Shown: positions 1 to 10,196 of the stretch, in pieces
Layout: every line of letters starts with the position of its first letter
How positions within the stretch are numbered: the first letter of the stretch is position 1
NCBI GenBank assembly: GCA_907165135.1
Contig: OU015566.1
Span: 8,416,157 to 8,480,156, forward strand
DNA length: 64,000 nt
Direction of reading: 5' to 3'
DNA from: Oikopleura dioica
Lineage: Eukaryota > Chordata > Appendicularia > Copelata > Oikopleuridae
Position numbers and translations under genes: made by a program
Notes under the pieces: generated by a model
Seen by the model: the letters and a program-made list of their open reading frames with translations, nothing else
The model's database searches: none
What the model was told of the DNA's origin: nothing

Positions 1-164
1 ACATGTGCTTAGTAAGCTACGCTTGCAGTAGCGAAATTAGAGGCTGATCTCTGAATTTCAGTCAGAAACAGAAGTGACTTCAATCAAATTATCTTGCTTT
101 CCAAGAAATTCTATCCATAGCGTCTTACGAGCTGGAATGTTCCGTTTCTCAGCTCCTCAAAAGA

Positions 165-752
165 TCAACTCATAAGAAGCAGGGTGCACCACGATAGTTT
201 CGGATTTGGCGTCGGATATCCGTCTTCAAGAAACTCATCCAACAGGAAACCTAATCTGAAGCTGGCAGAAGCTTCGGCAAAGAAATTGCAGAAAACCGGA
301 TGACCTTGAAGAGAAAATATTTTAAGTCCGATCCGGATATGATATTTTGCTTTCGTCAGCATGAAAAAACGACAATGCGGGTGGCTTAACTTTTAAGATC
401 TGATTTTCCTAAAGAGATTTGCTGTTGGATTATTTTTTAAGTCCTTCTGAACGTGTGAATATGCCAACTCAGGTTTTTACCTTTCCTTGGCGACTTTTCC
501 AACTTTGTCAAAAGAGCAAAGTTTTGTAGCTAAATCGATGTCAACTTTGAATATGATCTTGAGAAACACGCTTCGTTAAACTCGATCCATATTCTTCAAC
601 GAAATATCTCCGTTGCGGCAATATCCCTGGAAAATAAATATCCACGGTGAGCTACGCAAAGTCCAGTTTCTAACTTCAATTTCATCAGTCAAGTAACCAA
701 CTTCACTTTTGGTTGCAACTCGCTGGAGGATAATTCGCGGGGTATCCATTTT
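165..752 (-). other. possible minus-strand coding fragments
   Basis: Two open stretches on the minus strand have protein-like composition. One starts at an ATG near 750 (MDTPRIILQRVATKSE...). The other, at 165-362, ends in LSWCTLLLMS and a stop. Plausible GT/AG pairs lie between them (for example an acceptor ending near 628), but I could not join them into one convincing frame and recognise no family. They may be exons of a gene reading leftwards out of the window, or chance ORFs in a shared promoter region with the gene at 941. Confidence 0.22.
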
Positions 753-839
753 CAAGACGAGCTCCACCGCCCGGACCTCTCCGGCAATTTTACCGCCACC
801 TGCCGCCGTCTGCAATTCTCTTGACAATCAGCACCGAAG

Positions 840-847
840 TATATAAA
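840..847 (+). promoter_or_regulatory. TATA box of the PLA2-like gene
   Basis: TATATAAA lies about 94 bp before the ATG at 941, with GC-rich sequence upstream. The position fits a TATA element with a short 5' leader. No splice-acceptor-like AG lies directly before this ATG, so the gene probably has its own promoter. Confidence 0.5.
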
Positions 848-940
848 CTGGGCTTTGCTAAAAATACCCATCAGTATCTTTTTCAACCACTTCGGGAGAA
901 GAGAAAGAGAATAAAAAAGAATTTTGAATAAAAGAATAAA

Positions 941-2068
941 ATGTTGACTTTTGCCCTCTTGTCACTTGCTGCTGCTGGCCGATGTAAGTTCCATCATGAT
1001 TTAGTCTTTAAAATGATGCTAGAAATAATGCTTGTGATGATTATTAACTAAATTGATAGCTCGACGACAGTCTCCTCTTCCGGAGTACGAAGCAGATTAC
1101 CCAGCATTTGCTGCCAGAGGACGAGCAGCCCCAGTTTCTGCTCTTGATGACCCAATGATCGCACCCGTAAGTGCTCTTTATGCTTAAAAATTATAGAAAA
1201 TCATAGATTGTCGGTCTAATTATTACTTTGCATCTAGGATATTGCACGAATGGGACCAGCAATGGAACGAAAGTACAAGAATCTCGAGAAGATGATGACT
1301 TTCATGGACACTTCCAGTAATAACATCACCAAATATTGGGTCTATGGATGTTGGTGTTTCCAGATGGGCGACTACCCGATGCGACAAGGAATCGGTGCTC
1401 CACAAGATAATGTCGACAAGTAAGTATCATTAGGCTCAACTTTTTTCTCATTGATTCAGGACTTGCAAACAACAAAAAGAGTGCTACAAATGCGCTAAGA
1501 AGGATTTCGGTCAGGAATGTGTCCCTGAGGAAACTGGTTACAGACACAAAGGAGCCTACGATTCTGTCACTGGCGAGGCTTACATCAAATGCAGTACGTA
1601 CTTATTTCTGATTAATACGAACCACGAAGTTTTTCCTTTCTAACCTCTTTAAAGTGGACAGAGAAGGAACCTGCCGACGACAAATCTGCGAATGCGACAA
1701 GGCTCTCGCCACCCGACTTGTCCCTGCTTCCGAAAGCGAGGATGGATGGAACGCCGCTCATCACGCCTTCTACGGTGGATTTGACTCCCGATCTAAATGC
1801 CTTCGAAGTCTGCCAGGACCAGGCGGTAACGACGTCAAAGTTCAGTGCTGTGGAACTGGAATGGACAGGTAACAATTCTATTTTCGCCTTTATATTTTCA
1901 TAGCATATATAACGAAACGTAACTAAAGAATTTATTGATATATTTAGACTTCCATACAAATTCAACGCTGACGGATCTGGCAAACAGTGTTGCGGAGGTA
2001 AAATCTACGATTCGGACATTCAAGAGTGTTGCCGAAATGACTTCGTCTCCTCGATCGGAAGCTGCTAA
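941..2068 (+). CDS. secreted phospholipase A2-like protein lacking the catalytic dyad
   Basis: Six exons (941-983, 1060-1166, 1238-1419, 1460-1593, 1655-1868, 1948-2068) sum to 267 codons and keep one frame. The protein starts with a short signal peptide (MLTFALLSLAAAG). It then shows the PLA2 scaffold: YGCWC, a glycine-rich loop GIGAPQDNVD, and a helix followed by many cysteines. At the position of the catalytic CCxxHD motif it reads TCKQQKECYKC, so the active-site His is Gln and the Ca-binding Asp is Lys. The C-terminal part adds extra CC pairs (QCCG, ECCRN). I infer a non-enzymatic secreted PLA2-fold protein, for example a structural or matrix component. A poly(A) signal follows at 2321-2326. 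Confidence 0.8.
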
Positions 2069-2320
2069 AGCGCTTTGACCAAGGTCAACCTATGCCATTA
2101 TCCGAAGCTTTCTTAACTCTGTACAGCTCCTTCCTATCCTTATTTTTACTTTCTTGACAAATGCATTCTCATAAAAAGAATATGATTATGCAGTATATTT
2201 ACCACTTGCTATTTTTATTAATAACTTTACGCAACACTCTTTATTCTCTGTGTAAAAACTTATGTAATGTGAACCTCTTCCTTTTCAAAACCTGGTTGGG
2301 CCCCATCCTTTATCTTTGTG

Positions 2321-2326
2321 AATAAA
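2321..2326 (+). terminator. poly(A) signal
   Basis: AATAAA about 250 bp after the stop of the PLA2-like gene, followed by an A-rich cleavage zone near 2333-2342. The rest of 2069-2657 shows no recognisable gene. Confidence 0.5.
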
Positions 2327-2657
2327 GTCTTATTAAAAAAAAGTTTGATTTTTGGTCTGAGCCAACAAAGTACAGGAGCATTAATTGAGTGCCGACTTCA
2401 GAGCGCAAATAGAGCAAAACGAGTTGATTCATATTATCGGTTTATGTTTATCTGATGCCGATATTTGAGCTGGGGGGTAGATTAGCCAAATCTCCTCCAG
2501 GGTCAGATCTCCGCGCCGTTTAGAAATGAAATTCTTGTAGTCATTGAAAAGTATACGAGTAAGCTTTTTTCAATTAGTTGGTTCAAGCATAGCTTATTGA
2601 AACGACTCAATTTTGTTGATGTTTTGTCAAGATCATTGAAGAAGAAATAATTCAAAA

Positions 2658-3942
2658 ATGAGAGACTTGAGCGGGAAGATGGGTAAAATTCTAGCGAGCT
2701 CGAAGCTCTCCGTGGTTCTTTTTGCCTTGATAGCAATTTTGACTTTTTACGAAAGTAGTACTTCATCAAGAACGAATTACAAAAAGGAAAATAAGCAACA
2801 GAGTTCGCCACAAATATTGCACCAAGAGCGTAAGAAATCAATTTCTTTCTAACTCTTTTAGAGCTTATTTTTGTAGCTCTTGAACCGATATATTCTGAGA
2901 AAGACGAAAAAGCGATAAAAAGTAATCCGACTGAGGCGAAATACGTCGTCTATAACCGCGTGGCCAAATGTGGTTCATCCTCAACCCGATTAGTACTCGC
3001 TGGCTTATCAGAGAACAATCACAGGATCCGCTTAGAGAGCGTTTGACGCTTCAATTTTTCAAGAGAAGCTTATTTTTACAACTGTCTTTTTACACGTTTC
3101 GAAGCGTGACAAGATTCCAAGAATGGTTTCACTACGAGAAAAACGATTCAAAGATCATTGACGACAACGAAGAAAAACGGTTGATTCAGAAATTTTCAGA
3201 CTTTCAAGCAGAAAATCCGTATAAAGGAGCGGCTAAAACTAAAACGAAAGTTGAAATAATGCCCTAAATGCAAAGCCCGAGAAAGCATTCGTCTACACCC
3301 GCCATTTCTATTATTTCGACTTTCCCAAGTCGCTAAACTTGACCTTCATCAACGTTGTCCGCCATCCGATCGACCGATTCGTCTCCAAGTTCTACTACCG
3401 ACAAGTCGGATTTCAACATGACAAGACGAAAGATAGAACGAATATATTATCGATAAATAAATGCCTCGAAGAAGCCGATGATCATCCGGACAAATACTTC
3501 AGAATCGTTTGCAAAAACGGGGGAGATTGGAGCTATGTTCCGTACTTTTGTGGGAGAGATCCTGTTTGTCTGAAACCGACACGAGAAGCGCTAGAAAGGG
3601 CGATTCATAACATCAGAAAGCATTATTTGGTTGTCGGTACTCTGGAGAACTACACGAAATTCCTAGAGCTGGCGGAGATCATGATTCCTCGTATCTTCGA
3701 AGGAGCGGCTGATTTCAACAAAGCCTCAAAGTGGATACGAAATTATTCAAAGACCACGTATAAAGAGCCGATAAGGTAAGTCATCTGAATGTTAACAAGC
3801 TCAATTAGATATGCTTTCTAGCGATGAAATGAGACAGCACCTATTATCAACGAATAAAATGAAGCTTGAAATGGAACTATACAACTACATAAAGAAGCGA
3901 TTCAACAAGCAACTTTACGAATACCGCCTGCTTCTATCATAA
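2658..3942 (+). CDS. uronyl 2-O-sulfotransferase-like Golgi enzyme
   Basis: Type II membrane protein: a basic N-terminus then a hydrophobic segment (about residues 13-28, SKLSVVLFALIAILTF). The 5' PAPS-binding motif is VYNRVAKCGSSST, the substrate-side motif YTRHFYYFDFP, and the 3' phosphate motif NVVRHPIDRFVSKFYYR. YVPYFCGRDPVC, and an ALERA-like helix are typical of UST/HS2ST. The family transfers sulfate from PAPS to the 2-OH of uronic acids in chondroitin/dermatan (UST) or heparan sulfate (HS2ST); the CGxxPxC motif favours UST. Exons I can place: 2658-2829, 2877-about 3040, one ending near 3220 at ENP, about 3277-3775, and 3822-3942. The splice between about 3041 and 3110 does not resolve cleanly by eye. 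Confidence 0.75.
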
Positions 3943-4142
3943 ATTCTTCAAATAAACAATTTTTGATATTTTAGTTTGAAGCGGAAAACGCGTTTTCAAA
4001 TGAGAATAACGCATCTCCTTGTGCTATTTTTGAACGAATTATATTTGCACTAAAATGAGGTGAATTATGAATGTTTGAATTGAAGGTACTGATTGAACTG
4101 AAGCAAGGGAAAGAGAAAGAGCTGGATGGAGAAGACGTAACA

Positions 4143-5957
4143 CTAGTTAATGTACTCGCGAGGGAGGAAGCAAACATCGATGTCCTTGCTTGGAGCAAGG
4201 AGGAACGTAGTGAGCCGAGTTCGTTTGACGTCAGGGACAAAATCTTTAGGGAATTCCAGCTTGAATGTCTTGAGAATTCGCATCAATCCAAGGCGCGCTT
4301 GAATATTTGTATTAGATTAAAGAAAAAGTTTAGAAGTTACCTTGCATATTGGCAAATCGCATTCCAACACAGTTTCTTGGCCCAGCTCCAAAGGGCAGGA
4401 AAAAGGGAGCTTTTTCGTAGTCAGGGTTCGATATCCAGCGATCGGGATTGAAATCGCAGGCATCGGCTCCCCAGTATTCTGTGTTCTCGTGCAAGGCATC
4501 GACTGGTACTTCTACATTGCTGCCCTTTGAGAAGGGGATTCCGTTGATAACCACATCATTGTTGCAGTATCGAAGATGAACCCCAGCGGGTGCATAGAGA
4601 CGCAAAGTTTCGTTGAGTGTAGCGCAGAGAAGCGGGAGTTTCTTCGAGTTAAAATTGCTATAATCTTCGCCGACCCCACTGATCTCTTCGACCAGTCGTT
4701 CTTGGAGATCAGCGTTTTTGCAGATTTCGTAAATCGCGAATTGAAGCAGCGTAGCGGTTGTTTCGAATCCGGCAGCAAAGAGAACGAAGATTTGACTGAT
4801 AATTTCATCGTGTGTGAGTCCCTAGAAAAGTTATAGACTGCTGATCATCTGATTAAAACAACCTTTGTCGCCGCCTTTGCTTCTTCGTCAGTGATCTTCA
4901 ATTTCTTGAAGATTTCCAAGAAGTTTCGACGGTCTGTCTGGGGAGTATCAGCGTTGAGCATGGCCTTGCAATAGCCAGTGAACCACCTAAATTTTGCTTT
5001 GAATCAAGATGGTTAAAAACTATTTACCTGACAGCTTCAGTGGCATAGATCGGGATCTCAAGACTGTCCAAAAGATCCCCGAATCCAGGAATAAAAACAG
5101 TCAAGAAAATTTGCGCGCCTGGGTTAAAGATTTCATGAAAATACATGTACTCTTTCGACTTTGTGAAGTCTCGAAGATCTTCAAGTTCCAAATCAACACC
5201 CATTGCTCCAGCGAGAAAACCATCCATAGTATATTTGCCGGTCACTCCTTTGACATTGATTTTTTCTCCATTAAGATTTCTGATCTGATCACAAAGGATA
5301 TCGAGACGAGCTTTGGTTACTGACATCATTTTCTCAAGCTGGACGTTTGAGAAACTTGGCGAAATGGATTGGCGAACTCGTCTCCATTGGACCGGACAAG
5401 TCAGAATATCCAAAGTGTGTTTGAGCTCTAAAAAAGGGTGAAATTCTAGCAAGCAGAGAAAGCAAACCTTTTCCGACGCCAAAAGATCCCATGTCAGGTT
5501 GTCTGGCAGAGAATGAACCAAAGTGTGTCGTAAAAACAGCATTGATGAGTTCGTGATCAACAGTGAAAATGACAGGAGACGTAAGTCGATAGTAACCGAC
5601 GGTTTTACGATTCTTGTCCTTGAGCTCTTTGTCAGCCAGTTCGTTGAAACCGTTGTCGACGGCGTAGTGGCCCGCTGTTCCAAATGTGAGGAGCGAAGGG
5701 GTCAAGACGGGAACTCCCCAGTCGTTCATTGCCGTCCATTTGTATCGAATGTAACAGTAAGACACAGCAGATGTTCCGAGGGATATCTAACAGAAGCAAT
5801 AATCTTTCTTTGAATCCCCTTTTTCGCTTACCTTGACCCAGAGAGGAGCTTCCTTGAGCTTTTTAGGAATGTCTCTGTAAGAGGGAACTTGAATCTCAGT
5901 AAGGGCTCTTGGCAGTTTCGCCCGAACTTCCGATAAAACATCGACCACTTTATCCAT
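4143..5957 (-). CDS. cytochrome P450, CYP3-clan-like
   Basis: Six exons (5957-5832, 5786-5468, 5427-5028, 4986-4863, 4821-4341, 4297-4143) with five introns of 40-45 bp sum to 535 codons, a normal P450 length. Visible motifs are the I-helix AAGFETTA, the K-helix ETLRLYAP (ExxR), the PERF-like FNPDRW, and the haem loop FLPFGAGPRNCVG carrying the thiolate Cys. The N-terminus has an amphipathic/hydrophobic anchor region, fitting an ER monooxygenase. The C-terminus (LGLMRILKTFKLEFP) matches the CYP3/thromboxane synthase clan. The substrate cannot be told. An upstream in-frame ATG at 6038 is possible, but 5957 gives the more typical start. Convergent with the sulfotransferase gene. Confidence 0.88.
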
Positions 5958-6247
5958 GGCCTTTGAATATGAGCTTTCTTCAAGATCAGAAGAAACGAAC
6001 TGAAACTGAAACGATAGATTGTGGGGCGGAAAAAGCAAATATTGACTGCCAAGTGCGTTCTAGAGAAATTTCTCAAAATTGTGTTTGCTTCACCTGATTT
6101 CAAGACATAGTGATCAATTTGAAGTTTGTTAATTTTAAACAAAAGGTATATTTAGAACGATAAAAAGTTTTTTTTCAGAAAATAGGTATAAAGGCATATT
6201 TTGAACACGAGTTTTGATTTAGAACGAAGAAAGAAAGAAAAAAGGTA

Positions 6248-7667
6248 TTATTGCATGATCGCCATCGGTTGATTGCCTTGCGTTCCGACTTGTTGATCCC
6301 TAATTCGCTTCGCATCGAGATGCTTTTGAAGATAATTCTTTGCCGCGGATTTTCCCACCGTTTTGCAAATTTTCTTCATACCCATATCTTCAATATGGAA
6401 GAAGGTTTTTGTCAAGTTCACTCCAACATTCATCGAGTTGTAAGTCACTTCTCCCGCCGCTTCTCCGCTTCGGTGAGTGACGACTTTTGCCGTTGTATCT
6501 CGCGACGCGACGGCTATCTTTTTTCCACTGTGCTCCAACGCTTCCCAAACTTTTCCATATCCAGCCAAAGCGCCACCGAGAATCTTAGTCGTGTTTCTCC
6601 ATGTGCTGCTGGTTTCTCCGTTTCCATCCTTTTGTCCGTACTTCTCCTGAACTTTGTCGGCAATCTTTCCTCCAGCATACGTCGCTACTTGGCCAATGGC
6701 ACTTGCCAGGTAGCCCGTTCCTTTTGCCACGTATTTTGTCGAAACTGAAGCGACTTCGGCCGTCTTTTTCCAACCAGGGGAAATTTCTTTTGGGTCGGAA
6801 AGAGCAGGAGTAGTTTCCACGTATTTTTGGGCCTTTCCTTCCATCAGAGATTTCGACTTATCTCCTGCCCAAGCAATTCCTTTACTAAATGCAAAATCTA
6901 AGTAAGGGTGGCAGAGCGGCTTCGCAAAATTGCTATTTCGATATATTTTTAAATTCCTCCGAAGACGCTTCGCGACTTCTTTTAAAAAATCAATACGCGG
7001 CTTTTCATCAAATATCATTCAGATCCTGACTCAGGATTTCAACACTGGTGGTCGAGCCCAGATTATTAGTACCTGAGACCATCCGCAGCATATAAAATCC
7101 CAGCCGAAACTTTATCCCCAATGTCGGCAGCTTCTTGGGCTTGAGTACCAATTTGCTCCTCGGAGAACAAGCATTTGTAGCGTGCATTGTTCATGAATAT
7201 GCAAGTAGTAGAGACAATCAAATCTTCCGTCGGGTTAATGAGCTTCAATAACAAATGATAGTCGGTTCCATCGATTGGGCCTTGTCGGCCGCCGATACAG
7301 AACATTTCCAAGTCGTAGTGGAGCACGAAGATGCTGAAAACTGTAATTGATGGAAAAGAATGGATGAATTTACTTTTGATCGAGGAGCAGTTCATAGCTC
7401 CCGAATTTCAGAAGAGGGCCACGAGAAGAATCCTCGATGGAAATCGTTGGAAAATCAGTTGAAATCGGAGCATTTGAGCGGACGAAAGTGACTTCCACCG
7501 AACCAGCTGGTATTTGAAGAACTAATATTCTCGTCAATACCGAGTCAGTTATTCGCTAGCTAACCTATAGTAACATCATCGGATTCATCTGTTTCATTCC
7601 TCTGGCTACTCGTTCTTCCTGCAGGAGGGATGGGAACTTCCTCTGCCAAATTTGGGTAAAGCGTCAT
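6248..7667 (-). CDS. SPART: spartin (senescence-domain protein)
   Basis: Four exons (7667-7565, 7521-7374, 7333-7073, 6884-6248) sum to 383 codons. The C-terminal half is the spartin/plant-related senescence domain: alanine- and glycine-rich amphipathic stretches, VAKGTGYLASAIGQVATYAG, then GEAAGEVTYNSMNVGVN and a final IEDMGMKKICKTVGKSA block. Spartin acts at lipid droplets, endosomes and mitochondria, where the senescence domain binds lipid. The N-terminal half reads as the conserved beta-rich part (GTDYHLLLKLINPTEDLIV). I see no MIT domain, which vertebrate spartin has at its N-terminus. The long third intron (6885-7072) contains in-frame open sequence that should not be taken as coding. 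Confidence 0.82.
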
Positions 7668-8272
7668 TTCTTATAAGTTTGTTTTGAGAATGAAAAGTTG
7701 AGCGAATGAAAAAGTAGCTTTTATATCTTCCGTTCTGATTGTGATTCATTTTCTTGCCCGGATAAGCCTTTCTTTCCCTGGCTCACGGGCTCCCACGAGC
7801 GCTGAGTCACTATTTCTGACTCACTTGAGAAAAAAGCGTCATCACGCGAAGGAAAAATATTAATTTCTTCAAAATGTCTTTTTCGTAAACTTGACCGACT
7901 TCTACTGAGAATTTTCGATAATGAAATGAGAAAACAATTGAGTTATCTAAAGCTGCCTCGTAATTGAAAATGTCTAAATTAATATTTTTCTATAATCAAA
8001 TTTCCTTCTGAAATGGATTTAAAAGAGGAATTCTTTGCTTCTGTGTTTATGATCTCTGTTCAGTTCCTAAGACACCACATTTTTTATTTTCAAGGACATA
8101 AAATGAAGTTCAAAAATTATCTCTTACTTCAATAGTGTTCCCAAGTTTTGCTCCTTTCTTATTTATATCAGATGTCGATAATAAGTAACGAGTCACTCGT
8201 TACGAGTGAATATATGTGTCTTTCTGAATACACCAATTCGTGGTTTAAACGATTCTTTTCAGAAATAAAAAT
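7668..8272. promoter_or_regulatory. divergent intergenic region spartin / GAR1
   Basis: Six hundred bases between two head-to-head genes, AT-rich, with no ORF worth calling. On the GAR1 side a strong acceptor-like pyrimidine tract and AG (8251-8262, gattcttttcag) lies 10 nt before the GAR1 ATG, which looks like an SL trans-splice site. Confidence 0.35.
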
Positions 8273-9125
8273 ATGGGATTCGGTGGAGGCCGAGGTGGAC
8301 GCGGCGGTGGCAGAGGACGAGGCCGTGGAGGCGGCGGCGGAGGTTTCAAAAGATACGAAGATCAGGGCCCTCCGGAGTCTGTCCTCGAACTTGGAACAGT
8401 TTCACACACCTGCCAGGTACAGCAGCGAAATCCTTTCGGCTTTGATTAATTGTTAGGACGACCTCGTTGTGAAATGCACGAACGAGAAGATCCCATATTT
8501 CAACTCGCCCGTCTATCTCGAAAACAAAGAGAAAATCGGCAAAGTCGACGAAATCTTTGGCCCCATCACCGACTTCTTCCTCTCTGTCAAGGTATTTTCT
8601 GAAATCCTCATTCCCCTCTTTACCCGCAACCTCTAGTTAGACAACAACATGAAGGCAGAATCGTTTGCCAAGGACAAGAAATTCTTCTGCGACCCTGCCA
8701 AGCTTCTCCCTCTCAGCAGATTCCTCCCACAGCCCAAGAAGCCAGCCGGAAAGGTGGCTAAACCAGCTGGGTACGTAGCAGTTTTCTTTCAACCCCTTTC
8801 TATCTTCTACAAGGAAAATCTACTCATCTGGAGTCCAGAATCTGGAGTGGGATTCTGTGGCGAGCCTTGAACTTTTAATCGACGATTCGCTTCGCTCGAA
8901 TTTTTAATAAACTTTCATTTTAGTCGCGGAGGTGGTCGAGGCGGCCGTGGTGGTCGAGGAGGACGCGGAGGTTTTGGTGGCCGTGGAGGCGGCCGAGGAG
9001 GATTTGGTGGCCGTGGAGGCGGCCGAGGAGGATTTGGAGGTCGTGGCGGCGGCCGAGGTGGTGGCCGCGGCGGAGGACGAGGAGGCGGCCGTGGATCCGG
9101 CGGCTTCAAACGAAAGTTCGACTGA
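8273..9125 (+). CDS. GAR1: GAR1, H/ACA small nucleolar ribonucleoprotein subunit
   Basis: Four exons (8273-8417, 8458-8591, 8637-8770, 8924-9125) sum to 205 codons. A glycine/arginine-rich N-terminus leads into the conserved core ([42 protein letters not shown]), and a long RGG tail ends in GGFKRKFD. This is the standard GAR1 layout of RGG-core-RGG. GAR1 joins dyskerin, NOP10 and NHP2 in box H/ACA RNPs that guide pseudouridylation in nucleolus and Cajal bodies. The start is set by the ATG 10 nt after a likely trans-splice acceptor. Confidence 0.95.
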
Positions 9126-9433
9126 ACGGTTCAAATTCTCGAAAAAGACTGAAGCTAGTTCCGCCGGACTGTTCCGGCAAGACTCTCTTTTTAGGACTAT
9201 TATTATTCTGACTGCTCTATTCTTTTCCTGACGCTCTGTTCTTTCCTGAACGCCTTTTGAATGAACATGATTGAGTCAATCCTCCTCCAATCTTTTCATC
9301 ACAGTATCAGTAAAGTATGAAATATTGATTACTGATGCCAAAGATCTTGCAGCACTAACAAGTTGTTAGTAACAACTGCATTATAAATGAAAATTGAGAA
9401 GCATATGCTGCATATGATATGCAGATTCTGGGC

Positions 9434-9560
9434 TCGGCAGCCTGTGTATAAAACCTGTGTCAGGGTCTTGAAACTTTCAAATTGAAAGAATTTAAAGAAA
9501 GGCTCTTTCAATTTGATATTTTCAAGACCCTGACTCAGGTTTTAGACAAGGTTGCCGGGT
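9434..9560. repeat. long imperfect inverted repeat (hairpin, arms about 55 nt)
   Basis: The left arm from about 9434 to 9489 pairs with the right arm from about 9504 to 9559 across a loop of about 14 nt. The strongest run pairs GTCAGGGTCTTGAAA with TTTCAAGACCCTGAC, and the flanking CAAATTGAAAGA pairs with TCTTTCAATTTG. There are only a handful of mismatches. It lies between GAR1 (ends 9125) and OGT. It could be a microRNA-type precursor (the stem is longer than usual), a small foldback element, or a folded RNA in an untranslated region. Nothing else in 9126-10196 looks coding. Confidence 0.7.
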
Positions 9561-10196
9561 CTAGTGCAGATTAATGAGAGAAACTGCAGGGAATCGAGCA
9601 TTGATTACTGTTATCAGTCAACGATAGAGCAAGCAAAAGTAACTGTAATTCGAATTCCGGAAGTGCAGAATCTCCTCAATTCCCGTCAGCGAGTCAAAAT
9701 GTCTCGCGAGTCGCGATCGAACCAAACCTGGCACGTCATTAGCTTATTCCACCACACTGAGCTTCGCGGTGTGGTAGCTCCTGATATTTTTGGCCACCTA
9801 CGCGTTTTCCCCTGGGGCGCTTGAGGCGCCAGTTCAGTCGCAATTTACCGTCGATAAATCCGACTCGGATAAATAGAAAGAGAAAGAACCGAGAGTAATA
9901 TAAAAGTCGGAGATTAAAAATCAGAGAGTTGCTTCTCCGCAATCGTGGCTGTGGACAAGAAGAAAAAGCCCGAAAAGCGGAATTTTGACGAAAAGCACCC
10001 CTCGATTTCGCAAAATTTCGGAAACAAGAAGCAGAAAATGACTGCAGGGGTGCAGATTGTATCTCATCAGACGCATGGATTACAGGCAGGCTTTTTAAAA
10101 TAATAATATCAACTCAACAACCGGACCCAAAAGGGTGTTTTTCTCTAGACTAGATAATAGTGTTAGCGTGAAAGACCACTTTTTTCAAGTCAAAAA

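Noticed and set aside
2968-3267. 99-codon ORF inside the sulfotransferase gene as its own gene
   Set aside because: Part of it (RFQEWFHYEKNDS) is a sulfotransferase exon; the rest is intron or out of frame.
6885-7018. N-terminal extension of the spartin last exon (MIFDEKPRIDFLKEV...)
   Set aside because: It cannot be spliced in frame to the preceding exon; the acceptor at 6885 restores the frame and gives whole codons.
8904-9231. Ala/Ser-, Pro/Arg- and Glu/Val-rich ORFs on both strands
   Set aside because: They are other-frame readings of the GAR1 RGG repeats; the RGG frame joins the conserved GAR1 core.
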